A stretch of 53,408 nucleotides of DNA, taken from NCBI RefSeq assembly GCF_000799075.1, contig NZ_JTLI01000034.1, positions 1 to 53,408 on the forward strand, in the 5' to 3' direction. Below the pieces are notes generated by a model. It did no database searches. It was not told the DNA's origin and was given only the letters and a program-made list of their open reading frames with translations. Source of the stretch: Cetobacterium sp. ZOR0034 (GTDB taxonomy: Bacteria > Fusobacteriota > Fusobacteriia > Fusobacteriales > Fusobacteriaceae). Position numbers and translations under genes: made by a program. Shown here piece by piece: positions 24,886 through 32,554 of this stretch. The number at the start of each line of letters is the position of its first letter. Position 1 is the stretch's first letter.

Positions 24886-25568
24886 TGGAACCTCGATATT
24901 CAAGAAACTTTGAATCTTTAAGTTTAGATGAACAGATGATTATTAGAAATCAAACTATTTTGGTAGTTGGAGCTGGGGGCCTTGGAGGCCTCCTTCTTGA
25001 TCATCTTGCTCGATTGGGAGTAAAAAAAATTAAGATTATCGATTTTGATTGTTTCGACCTCAGTAATCTCAATCGACAGCTTTTATCTAATGAGAACAAT
25101 CTTGGCTTTTATAAAGTTGAAGAGGCGAAAAAACATATCAATCTTGTAAATTCGACCGTTCAAGTTGAGATATTTTCTGAGAGATTTGAAAATTGTGACT
25201 TTAAAACTCTTTTCAAAGATGTAGACGTTGTTTTTGATTGTTGCGATAATATAGAAAGTAAATTTCATATTGAAATTCAATCTCAACTTTTTAAAATTCC
25301 TCTTATATATGGAGCTGTTGGCGGATTTTTTGGTCAAGTTGGAATCATTCTTCCTGGACACCCACTTCTCAATCAAATATATCCGCGAACAAATTTAAAA
25401 GGGATTGAATCTAAGATCGGCAATCTTTGTACCACAGTTTCTATTGTTTCTTCACTTCAAGTTTCTTTATTCCTTAAGTTAATTTTAAACAAGACTTTTA
25501 AGTTGAATGGCTTTTATTATATAGACACTCTATCTTTTGATTTGGAGTGGATTCCTTTTGCAGAATAA
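24885..25568 (+). CDS. MoeB/ThiF-like E1 adenylyltransferase
   Basis: 227 residues. ATP-binding motif LVVGAGGLGGLLLDHLARLG, then IIDFDCFDLSNLNRQLL and VVFDCCDNIESKF are classic E1-superfamily elements. It should activate the adjacent MoaD-like carrier by adenylation. It is shorter than E. coli MoeB and I do not see the two CxxC zinc pairs; GNLCTTVSIVSSLQ retains a lone cysteine. Overlaps the carrier gene by one base. Confidence 0.87.
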   Translation: MEPRYSRNFESLSLDEQMIIRNQTILVVGAGGLGGLLLDHLARLGVKKIKIIDFDCFDLSNLNRQLLSNENNLGFYKVEEAKKHINLVNSTVQVEIFSERFENCDFKTLFKDVDVVFDCCDNIESKFHIEIQSQLFKIPLIYGAVGGFFGQVGIILPGHPLLNQIYPRTNLKGIESKIGNLCTTVSIVSSLQVSLFLKLILNKTFKLNGFYYIDTLSFDLEWIPFAE

Positions 25569-25574
25569 TAAAAT

Positions 25575-25603
25575 TTGACTTTTTCTAACAAAAATTTTAT
25601 AAT
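25575..25603 (+). promoter_or_regulatory. promoter before the small membrane protein gene
   Basis: TTGACT (25575-25580), 17-nt spacer, perfect TATAAT (25598-25603). Confidence 0.65.
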
Positions 25604-25654
25604 CTGAACAAAAGAAGGCTTTAAAAGCACACAAAACACTTTAAGGATGGTTTT

Positions 25655-25864
25655 ATGAAAAATAATAGTTTTATGCAAAATAAAAGAAAAAGAACTCTTT
25701 TTTTTGCAAATATAATGATGATTGCATTTATAATATTTCAATTTTCTGTAATGGGATTTGATAGTCCTGATAGTAAAACATTTTTGATTTTCCTACTTGG
25801 AGATCTCCTTCTTCTAGGTTTTCAAATAAGAGAGATTATCAAAGGAAACAGACCCAAAATTTAA
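25655..25864 (+). CDS. small membrane protein, unrecognised
   Basis: 69 residues: a basic N-terminus (MKNNSFMQNKRKR), then two hydrophobic segments (about 14-33 and 42-57), then a charged tail. RBS AAGGATGG. I do not recognise a family. It lies between the AOR-MoaD-MoeB operon and the ferredoxin gene and has its own promoter, so it may be unrelated to W metabolism. Confidence 0.55.
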   Translation: MKNNSFMQNKRKRTLFFANIMMIAFIIFQFSVMGFDSPDSKTFLIFLLGDLLLLGFQIREIIKGNRPKI

Positions 25865-25924
25865 TAAAAAAATGATGAAACTATGCTATAATTGATATAT
25901 CTTAGATATTAAAAGGAGGAAATT

Positions 25925-26245
25925 ATGGCAGCAAATACTATAATTTGTCATTGTAAAAATGTAGATTATATAACAATTAGAATGGCGATGGTTAAAGGTG
26001 CACGTACTTTAGAAGAAATAAAAGAGATGACTGGAGCTGGAACTGGTTGCGGGAGATGTACTGGCGAGATTGAAAAAATATTAGCTTCTGTTTGTGGATG
26101 TACTGGTGCCTCTATGAAAGATGTTATTGAGGCTGTTAATAACGGTGCTGACACAGCTGAAAAAGTAGCAGAAATAACTAAAGCAGGTGCTGCTTGTGGG
26201 AGATGTAAAGTTTTAGTTCAAGATATTATCGAAAGAAAATATTGA
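25925..26245 (+). CDS. tandem BFD-like [2Fe-2S] protein
   Basis: 106 residues built of two ~53-residue Fer2_BFD units. Cysteines are at 8/10/42/45 and again at 57/59/91/94: C-x-C-x31-C-x2-C with identical spacing in both halves, so two [2Fe-2S] clusters are expected. BFD domains occur in bacterioferritin-associated ferredoxin and in NirB and other electron-transfer proteins. RBS AAAAGGAGG. A role as electron partner for the AOR or in iron release is possible but only contextual. Confidence 0.83.
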   Translation: MAANTIICHCKNVDYITIRMAMVKGARTLEEIKEMTGAGTGCGRCTGEIEKILASVCGCTGASMKDVIEAVNNGADTAEKVAEITKAGAACGRCKVLVQDIIERKY

Positions 26246-26256
26246 TTTTTTATAAG

Positions 26257-26297
26257 AAAACGATACCAAATTTATTACTAACTTTTGGTATCGTTTT
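26257..26297. terminator. bidirectional terminator
   Basis: Stem CGATACCAAA/TTTGGTATCG (10 bp) extended by flanking A4/T4, 13-nt loop, T7 on the right. It sits between the ferredoxin gene and the convergent microcompartment operon. Confidence 0.85.
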
Positions 26298-26342
26298 TTT
26301 ATTTTAACTCTTCATCTTTTCGCTTAATTTTTTTTCTAAACT

Positions 26343-26636
26343 TTACTTTATCTCTCTTGCTGGTGAAGCTGGTAAAATAACCTCTACTTCTGAATGTGGT
26401 CTTGGAATTACATGTACAGAAACTAATTCTCCTACACGTTGTGCCGCAGCTGCTCCTGCATCTGTAGCTGCTTTTACTGCTCCAACGTCTCCTCTTACCA
26501 TAACTGTTACTAATCCTCCACCTACATATTCTTTTCCAATTAAATATACATTCGCTGCTTTTACCATTGCATCTGCCGCTTCAATCGATCCGATTAATCC
26601 TTTAGTTTCTATCATTCCTAATGCATCGTATTTCAT
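26343..26636 (-). CDS. BMC-H microcompartment shell protein
   Basis: 97 residues, single BMC domain (PduA/EutM/CutN type): [42 protein letters not shown] and [12 protein letters not shown]. It forms hexameric tiles of the choline microcompartment shell. Last gene of the cut operon. RBS AGGAGG. One of four BMC-H proteins here; it closely resembles the 137-residue one but lacks its tail. Confidence 0.94.
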   Translation of the reverse strand: MKYDALGMIETKGLIGSIEAADAMVKAANVYLIGKEYVGGGLVTVMVRGDVGAVKAATDAGAAAAQRVGELVSVHVIPRPHSEVEVILPASPAREIK

Positions 26637-26665
26637 ATTTAATTCCTCCTATTTTTTCTTTATAT

Positions 26666-27289
26666 TTATTTTATTATTTTAACTTTTGAATTTGGTTCTA
26701 TACCAAGTGCGTTGGCTTCTTCAGTATCTAAATGACACTCTAGTGTAAATCTTTTATCAACTCTAACACAAGTATTGTCATATTGCCCACCTCTGATTCC
26801 ATCAATTTTAATACTTACAACATCTCCATTCAAAACTCCAAATCTCTTAGAATCCTCTTCATTCATATGAATATGTCTTTGAGAAACTATAATTCCTTTT
26901 GATAAAACTACTGTTCCTTTTGGTCCAATTAATGTAACTCCAGGAGTTTCAAGAATATCTCCAGACATTTTAACTTTACCTTTTATTCCCAACTTTAAAC
27001 AATCACTTATAGAAACTTCTATTTGAGTCTCTTTTCTTGCTGGTCCCAAAACCCTAACTTTCTCTATAACACTTTTAGGTCCACAAATAGTTACAACTTC
27101 TTTTGCTGCAAACTGATCTTTTTGAGATAAATCTTTAAGTTTATTTAGTCGATAGTCTTTCCCAAATAAAATATCAATGTCATCTTGCTTTAAATGTATG
27201 TGTCTATTAGAAATCCCAACTGGAATAGTTAATTTTTTTTCTTCCACTGCCTCTAAAATTTTTTCTAATAATGTATCTAACTTATTCAT
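26666..27289 (-). CDS. PduL-type phosphotransacylase
   Basis: 207 residues. PduL repeats with metal-ligand histidines: VGISNRHIHLKQDDI (about 24-38) and IVSQRHIHMNEEDS (about 134-147), plus AKEVVTICGPK and TLECHLDTEEAN. It converts acetyl-CoA and phosphate to acetyl-phosphate, regenerating CoA inside the shell. A hydrophobic/charged N-terminal helix (1-20) may be its encapsulation peptide. It starts 2 nt after the upstream aldehyde dehydrogenase stop. Confidence 0.92.
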   Translation of the reverse strand: MNKLDTLLEKILEAVEEKKLTIPVGISNRHIHLKQDDIDILFGKDYRLNKLKDLSQKDQFAAKEVVTICGPKSVIEKVRVLGPARKETQIEVSISDCLKLGIKGKVKMSGDILETPGVTLIGPKGTVVLSKGIIVSQRHIHMNEEDSKRFGVLNGDVVSIKIDGIRGGQYDNTCVRVDKRFTLECHLDTEEANALGIEPNSKVKIIK

Positions 27290-27291
27290 TT

Positions 27292-28803
27292 TTACCCCTT
27301 TATTGAAGCTAATATCTCTTCCATAAGCTTTAATAACTCTGGATTTTCCACTAATTCCTTTTCTATAGAAGTTTTTTCTAATGTTTTCTCTACTCTTCCT
27401 TCAGAACCATAAACAGTTATACCTTTATATTCTTTTTCCTCGTCTTTTTTTAATTTATTGCAATCTATAAGACCAAAGGCTACTCTTTTAATATTTAAAA
27501 GATGCATTGGAGTCACATTTTCAGAAACAGAGCTTCCTCCCCATGTTCCACATCCTAAAGTAAACGATGGCATAAGTCCAGTGCTTGCTCCAGTTCCACC
27601 TTGAGATCCACCTGTATTAACAAGAATTCTAGCAGCTGGTTTCTTAGCAAATTTTCTCACTATATCTAAATCTTCAGTATGAATACTCATTGTATGTCCA
27701 ATTCCATTCTGTAATAAAGCAATACTTAACTCACAAGCTTCATGCCAATCTTTAATAACATAAAATCCTAAAACTGTAGTTAACTTTTCATAAGATAAAG
27801 GATTTCCTACTCCTACTCCATCTTGTTTTCCAATTAAAACTTTTGTCCCATAAGGAACTTTAAATCCAGCGGCCTCAGATATAACATCGGCTGATTTACC
27901 CACAAATTTAGCATTCATTGTATGCCCTTGTTTAAATAAAAGCTCACAAACTTTTTTAGTTTCCTCCTCAGTCATGAAGTATCCACCTTGCTTTTCAAAC
28001 TCTTTTATAACTTGAATCTCATTACACTCTTCACAAATTATCGATTGCTCAGATGCACAGATAGTTCCGTTATCAAAAGTTTTACTTGCTATAATATTTT
28101 CTACAGCTTTCTCTACATTTGCTGTTCTTTCTATATATGCTGGAGAGTTTCCTGCTCCAACTCCTAGAGCTGGTTTTCCAGAACTATAAGCTGCTTTTAC
28201 CATTCCTGGTCCACCTGTTGCTATTATTAGTGCTACTTCTGAAGCTTTCATCAATTCATTTGTGGCTTCCATAGTACACATCTCTAAGCAACTAATTATA
28301 CAATCTGGAGCTCCAACTTCTACTGCCGCTTCACACATTAGCTTTACTGCTTCTCTTGTACATTTTTGTGCTGATGGATGAGGGGTGAATACTATAGCGT
28401 TTCTAGATTTAACAGCAATTATAGATTTAAATATCGCGGTTGATGTTGGATTTGTAGAAGGAACGATTCCTAAAATAAGTCCCATTGGCTCAGCTATACT
28501 CATAACTTTTTTAGTTTCATCTTCCTCTATTACACCAATTGTTTTCATATCTTTAATTGAATCATATAGAACTGTTGAAGCTAGGTGATTTTTAAATGCT
28601 TTATCCTCAATTTTTCCAAATCCGGTTTCTTCAACAGCCATTTTTGCTAAGTACAACTCATTTTTATTAGCAACTTTAACCATATTTTTAATTATTTTTT
28701 CAATTTGTTCCTCAGTGTATTCAGAGATTTTGTTAGCTGCACACTTACCTTTTCTTGCTAAATCTCTTGCATGCTGAATAGATGCTAAGTCTTTATCAAA
28801 CAT
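27292..28803 (-). CDS. cutF: CoA-acylating acetaldehyde dehydrogenase of the choline microcompartment
   Basis: 503 residues. The catalytic cysteine is Cys249 in TFDNGTICASEQ, with nucleotide/CoA loops ATGGPGMVKAA and GVGAGNSPAY. It oxidises acetaldehyde from choline cleavage to acetyl-CoA with NAD+. The N-terminal helix DLASIQHARDLARKG looks like the encapsulation peptide of CutF/PduP/EutE. A second, catalytically dead-looking paralogue is encoded at 35109-36551. RBS AGGAAAAAATAAAA. Confidence 0.92.
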   Translation of the reverse strand: MFDKDLASIQHARDLARKGKCAANKISEYTEEQIEKIIKNMVKVANKNELYLAKMAVEETGFGKIEDKAFKNHLASTVLYDSIKDMKTIGVIEEDETKKVMSIAEPMGLILGIVPSTNPTSTAIFKSIIAVKSRNAIVFTPHPSAQKCTREAVKLMCEAAVEVGAPDCIISCLEMCTMEATNELMKASEVALIIATGGPGMVKAAYSSGKPALGVGAGNSPAYIERTANVEKAVENIIASKTFDNGTICASEQSIICEECNEIQVIKEFEKQGGYFMTEEETKKVCELLFKQGHTMNAKFVGKSADVISEAAGFKVPYGTKVLIGKQDGVGVGNPLSYEKLTTVLGFYVIKDWHEACELSIALLQNGIGHTMSIHTEDLDIVRKFAKKPAARILVNTGGSQGGTGASTGLMPSFTLGCGTWGGSSVSENVTPMHLLNIKRVAFGLIDCNKLKKDEEKEYKGITVYGSEGRVEKTLEKTSIEKELVENPELLKLMEEILASIKG

Positions 28804-28805
28804 TT

Positions 28806-29219
28806 TTATTTTTTCCTCCTAGCTACTTTTCGCTGTAAAACTTCCTCTTGAGCTTTTTCTTCTATCTCTTCAATAATCTCTTCTGGAATTACTTCACTTA
28901 TTTCTTCAACAAGCTGTACAATAGTTTCTTCTATAATTTCTTTCTCAACTATCTCTTTTCTTAAAATATTTTCAATTTCATCATGAGGTCTTGCTATAAT
29001 ATGAACTCCAACTAAATGTCCAACTTGCTCTGCAGCAACAGCCCCTGCATCAACTGCTGCCTTTACTGCTCCTACATCACCAGTAATCATTACAGTTATT
29101 AATCCACTACCAACCTTTTCTTTTCCTATTAATGTCACATTAGCAGCTTTTGTCATAGCATCTGCCGCTTCTATAGCTCCAACTAAACCCTTTGTTTCTA
29201 TCATTCCTAAAGCTTGCAT
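28806..29219 (-). CDS. BMC-H shell protein with a charged C-terminal tail
   Basis: 137 residues: BMC domain (1-90: [52 protein letters not shown]) followed by an extra ~45-residue, Glu-rich, Ile/Val-patterned helix ending in the basic VARRKK. The tail is absent from the other three BMC-H proteins. It could anchor cargo to the inner face or organise the shell; that is inference. Confidence 0.92.
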   Translation of the reverse strand: MQALGMIETKGLVGAIEAADAMTKAANVTLIGKEKVGSGLITVMITGDVGAVKAAVDAGAVAAEQVGHLVGVHIIARPHDEIENILRKEIVEKEIIEETIVQLVEEISEVIPEEIIEEIEEKAQEEVLQRKVARRKK

Positions 29220-29233
29220 TTTACCTCCCTACT

Positions 29234-29860
29234 TTATAAAAGGGGCTCACTCCAATTTAAATCTTTCGAGAAATATAACACTTTTGCCATATCTTTTGAC
29301 CCTATTTTTATTTCAGTTTTTTTTGGAATATTTATTAAATCTCCGCTTTTTCCTAAATATTTCTTTCCATTTAAAACTATTTCAACTTCTCCATCTATTA
29401 TAAAAAGATTTCCCTTTGATTTAGTTTTTTTTATGAAGTTATCTTTTTGAATTTTTATAATTCCTATTATCTCTTCATCTGTATTTATTAAATTTTGAGA
29501 ATATATATTTAAATTTTTAAAAATTTTATCAAATTTTATACTCTCTCCTTTAATTAATGTAAAGCCATTGGAGTCACACTCTTTTTCAAACTTTTTTTCA
29601 TTTAAAAGTATTTTCATAATAGCTTTTTGTAAACCTTGGTCCTTGGAAACAACTTTAAAAAACTCCATGATTTTATCCATATCAATATCTTTTAAAATTT
29701 CATTTTCCTCTTTTTTTTCTTTTATTAAAACTTTAATATCACTATTTTTTATAACATCTTTTGCTGATGGAGTTAAAATTGTATCTTTATCTATTCTAAT
29801 CTCTTTCACTCCATTTTCTAAGATCTCTTCTAAATCTTTTGCACATATTAGTTTTTTCAA
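29234..29860 (-). CDS. EutQ-like cupin protein
   Basis: 208 residues. The N-terminal ~45 residues (KKLICAKDLEEILENGVKE, TILTPSAKDVIK) match the start of EutQ/EutT-type microcompartment proteins. The C-terminal ~110 residues form a single cupin (FDKIFKN, NLFIIDGEVEIVLNGKKYLG, GDLINIPKKTEIKIGS). EutQ proteins have acetate kinase-like or structural roles in ethanolamine compartments. Here it sits between the vertex and shell genes of the choline compartment. Function is inferred. Confidence 0.78.
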   Translation of the reverse strand: MKKLICAKDLEEILENGVKEIRIDKDTILTPSAKDVIKNSDIKVLIKEKKEENEILKDIDMDKIMEFFKVVSKDQGLQKAIMKILLNEKKFEKECDSNGFTLIKGESIKFDKIFKNLNIYSQNLINTDEEIIGIIKIQKDNFIKKTKSKGNLFIIDGEVEIVLNGKKYLGKSGDLINIPKKTEIKIGSKDMAKVLYFSKDLNWSEPLL

Positions 29861-29878
29861 GTTTTTCTCCTTTCCAAA

Positions 29879-30139
29879 CTACTTTAACTTACAATCTTCA
29901 TCAATTATTCCAACTACAACTGCATCTACTGGAACACTTCTTCCGATCATCTCTCTTGCTGAAGAACCTGTACTTATAATAACTCTATCTCCAATCCCTG
30001 CTCCAATAACATCTACCGCTACTAATCTTTTTCTTGTTGCTGCTGCGTCAATCTCTTCTGCTAGCATGAATTTCAAACCATTTAGTTCATCTGCTTTTCT
30101 TGTTGCCCAAACATTATCTATTATTTTTGCTATAATCAT
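29879..30139 (-). CDS. BMC-P vertex protein (EutN/CcmL family)
   Basis: 86 residues, the normal size for the pentameric vertex protein: MIIAKIIDNVWATRKADEL, VAVDVIGAGIGDRVIISTGSSA, VDAVVVGIID. It caps the twelve vertices of the icosahedral shell. It is the only vertex gene in the locus. RBS AAGGAGAAAGA. Confidence 0.93.
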   Translation of the reverse strand: MIIAKIIDNVWATRKADELNGLKFMLAEEIDAAATRKRLVAVDVIGAGIGDRVIISTGSSAREMIGRSVPVDAVVVGIIDEDCKLK

Positions 30140-30156
30140 TCTTTCTCCTTATAACT

Positions 30157-31005
30157 TTAATCTAATATTTCTTGTGTGCAACTTAAAGCTATTCCTAACG
30201 GTGTTACAAACATTGGATTTTTAGGTTTATATACATTTACTTCAACATTTTTTTGAATAACCTCTTCAATTCCAGTTAAACAAGCTGTTCCTCCAACTAG
30301 CACTACATTTTCAACATGATATCCTTCAATATGGCTGTTTATTATTGAAGCTACCTTTTCTATAACTGGCTTGAGAATAGGCAATAATTCTTTATGATTT
30401 TTTACATCTCTTTTAAACTCATCAGCTTCTTTAAATGATTTCCCATATGTTCCTGAAACTACTAAAGAAAAATGTGTTCCTCCTGTAGCTTCATCTGCAA
30501 CAGATATAACTTCTTCATTTTTCAATATGGAAGTTCCTGTTGTTCCACCACCTATATCAACTACTGCTCCATTTTTTATTTTTAAAACTTGATTTGCTGC
30601 CGTAGGTTCATCTAAAAGATTTGTTAACTCAAACCCTGCCGCTTGAACTACATTCTTAATAGCTCCTCCATCTATAGTATCTGTTCCTGGTGGAATCGCT
30701 GCAGCTGCATATAAAAGCTCTGTATTTAATTTATCTTCGATCTCTTTTTTTAACTCTCTAACTATTTTTATAGCACCAATGTAATCAACTACCATTCCAT
30801 CTTTTACAACATCAGCATATCTATAAGCTCCTGCTACTGGATTATAATCTTCATCTAAAACCGCTAACACTACACAAGCTGTTCCTAAATCTACTCCTGT
30901 ATAATAAACAGATGATTTTGTTAATTTTGGATTTTTTATAACTTTTTCAAACTCAGCCACTAGGCTATCACAATAATCAAAATCTATAATTTTTTCTAAA
31001 CTCAT
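30157..31005 (-). CDS. eutJ: EutJ-like ATPase/chaperone
   Basis: 282 residues, actin/Hsp70-type ATPase fold: phosphate-1 loop YYTGVDLGTACVVL, phosphate-2 VVDIGGGTTGTSIL and the adenosine motif VVLVGGTACLTGIEEVI. EutJ is predicted to assist assembly or reactivation of microcompartment enzymes. Overlaps the upstream gene by 4 nt (ATGA). Confidence 0.88.
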   Translation of the reverse strand: MSLEKIIDFDYCDSLVAEFEKVIKNPKLTKSSVYYTGVDLGTACVVLAVLDEDYNPVAGAYRYADVVKDGMVVDYIGAIKIVRELKKEIEDKLNTELLYAAAAIPPGTDTIDGGAIKNVVQAAGFELTNLLDEPTAANQVLKIKNGAVVDIGGGTTGTSILKNEEVISVADEATGGTHFSLVVSGTYGKSFKEADEFKRDVKNHKELLPILKPVIEKVASIINSHIEGYHVENVVLVGGTACLTGIEEVIQKNVEVNVYKPKNPMFVTPLGIALSCTQEILD

Positions 31006-31571
31006 AACTCCTCCATCATATGAAGCAATACTTTTTCCATCTTACTAATTATCCGATCAACATTTTCAACAATATCCTCATTTTTTAAAAAGAGATCTTT
31101 ACAAAGATGTAGTTCAAAAATTAATTTTTTTAAAGAAAATATATATCTTCCATTTTTAAAATATAGATAACTTTCATTTGGTTCTTGACTCTCACTACAA
31201 GAAATTATTTCCTCCTGAAGTTTTAAGAGTTCACACTTTCCCTCTAGGGTATCTGATACATTTTTTAATCTTTTACCTATTTCTAAAATTTCTGCAGCAA
31301 TCTTTATATTCTTATTCAAAAGTTCACTTACCAAAGAGTAGATTTCCATCTCCAGGCTTCTAAGTCTATAAATATTTTTTTTATCTAAAACAACTTGAAT
31401 ATTTTTTTTATTTTCATCAAAATTTTCTATTTTTACTTTTTTATCTAATAGATACTGTCTCCCTCCAGGAGTTAATCTTTGGTTTTGCTCTATTTGAAAG
31501 CATTCAAAAGGCTCTTTTCTATATAGCTCTCTCAGATACCCCTCTGTTATAAATTTAAGCATCTCCTTCAC
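31002..31571 (-). CDS. EutT-N-terminus-like microcompartment protein
   Basis: 189 residues. The first ~45 (LKFITEGYLRELYR, QRLTPGGRQYLLDKK) resemble the start of EutT, the ethanolamine cobalamin adenosyltransferase. The rest is helical (MEIYSLVSELLNKNIKIAAEIL, IISKMEKVLLHMMEEL). I do not see the His/CCxxC iron site of EutT, and CutC needs no B12. So this is probably a repurposed or structural relative rather than an active transferase. The start is uncertain: GTG at 31571 or ATG at 31562, both very close to GAAGGAG. Encoded just after the activase. Confidence 0.6.
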   Translation of the reverse strand: MKEMLKFITEGYLRELYRKEPFECFQIEQNQRLTPGGRQYLLDKKVKIENFDENKKNIQVVLDKKNIYRLRSLEMEIYSLVSELLNKNIKIAAEILEIGKRLKNVSDTLEGKCELLKLQEEIISCSESQEPNESYLYFKNGRYIFSLKKLIFELHLCKDLFLKNEDIVENVDRIISKMEKVLLHMMEEL

Positions 31572-31597
31572 CTTCTATAGTTTTAGACAACTAATAA

Positions 31598-32539
31598 TTA
31601 ATGACGTATAACTCTAACATGTAAATCATATTTTTTTATTAAATTCTCTATTTGGTCTAACTCATCATTAGTTAACTGAAAATCACCTTTCATCTCATAG
31701 TCCATACCTAACTGTTCATATTTATTTACACCCATCTTATGATACGGTAATAAATCCACACTTTTTAAATTTTTAAATTCTTTATATGGTAATAAAAATT
31801 TAATTAAATTATCTATATCTATACTTTCAGTGTTTACACCTTTTACTAATGGAATTCTAATCTCCACGTTATACTTATTTTCTAAAAGGTATTTTAAATT
31901 TTCTAAAATTCTTTCATTTCTAACTCCAGTCCAATGAAAATGTTTATCTGAATCTATTTGTTTTATATCAAATAAAAATAGATCTACATATTCCGCAACT
32001 TTTTCTATTACATCTAAAGTTGTATATCCGCAAGTTTCTATTGCTGTATTTAATCCAACATTTTTACAGACCATCAACAGATTTATAGCTGCCTCTGGTT
32101 GCATTAAAACTTCACCACCACCTAGGGTTACTCCACCTCCCGACATCTCATAAAATGTACGATCCTCTTCTATAACTTTTAATAATTCTGATATTCCTTT
32201 ATCTTCACCGACTATTTTTAGTGCCTCTTGATTACATTCTTGTTCGCATTTTTTGCAACCAATACACTGTTTTGTCCTGTCAATAGTGTGAGTATTATTT
32301 ATACCCACACCATGAATTTTAACAGGGCAAACATCTTTACATCTATTACAGTCAATACAACTATTACTTTTAAACATAACTCTATATCTTTTTTCTAGTC
32401 CTTCTGGATTAGCACACCATCTACATCTTAAAGGGCATCCTTGAAAAAATATTAAAGTTCTTACTCCAGGGCCATCATACATATTATATTTTTGAACATT
32501 AAAAATTCTTGCTTTTCTTTCAAAATGGTTATTTTCCAT
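31598..32539 (-). CDS. cutD: choline TMA-lyase activating enzyme (radical SAM)
   Basis: 313 residues from the ATG at 32539, six bases after GGAGAA; an in-frame TTG at 32551 overlaps that ribosome site. Radical-SAM cluster C-x3-C-x2-C: QGCPLRCRWC (Cys35, Cys39, Cys42). Two ferredoxin-type inserts follow (CIDCNRCKDVC, CIGCKKCEQEC), as in glycyl-radical activases of this class, and the glycine-rich SAM motif is MSGGGVTLGGGEVL. It installs the glycyl radical on CutC using SAM and an electron. It begins 15 nt after the cutC stop. Confidence 0.95.
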   Translation of the reverse strand: MENNHFERKARIFNVQKYNMYDGPGVRTLIFFQGCPLRCRWCANPEGLEKRYRVMFKSNSCIDCNRCKDVCPVKIHGVGINNTHTIDRTKQCIGCKKCEQECNQEALKIVGEDKGISELLKVIEEDRTFYEMSGGGVTLGGGEVLMQPEAAINLLMVCKNVGLNTAIETCGYTTLDVIEKVAEYVDLFLFDIKQIDSDKHFHWTGVRNERILENLKYLLENKYNVEIRIPLVKGVNTESIDIDNLIKFLLPYKEFKNLKSVDLLPYHKMGVNKYEQLGMDYEMKGDFQLTNDELDQIENLIKKYDLHVRVIRH

Positions 32540-32554
32540 AAGTTTCTCCAAATT

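Noticed and set aside
29568-30224. 218-residue plus-strand ORF
   Set aside because: Antisense shadow of the EutQ-like and EutN vertex genes, with low-complexity Ser/Ile/Phe composition and no ribosome site.
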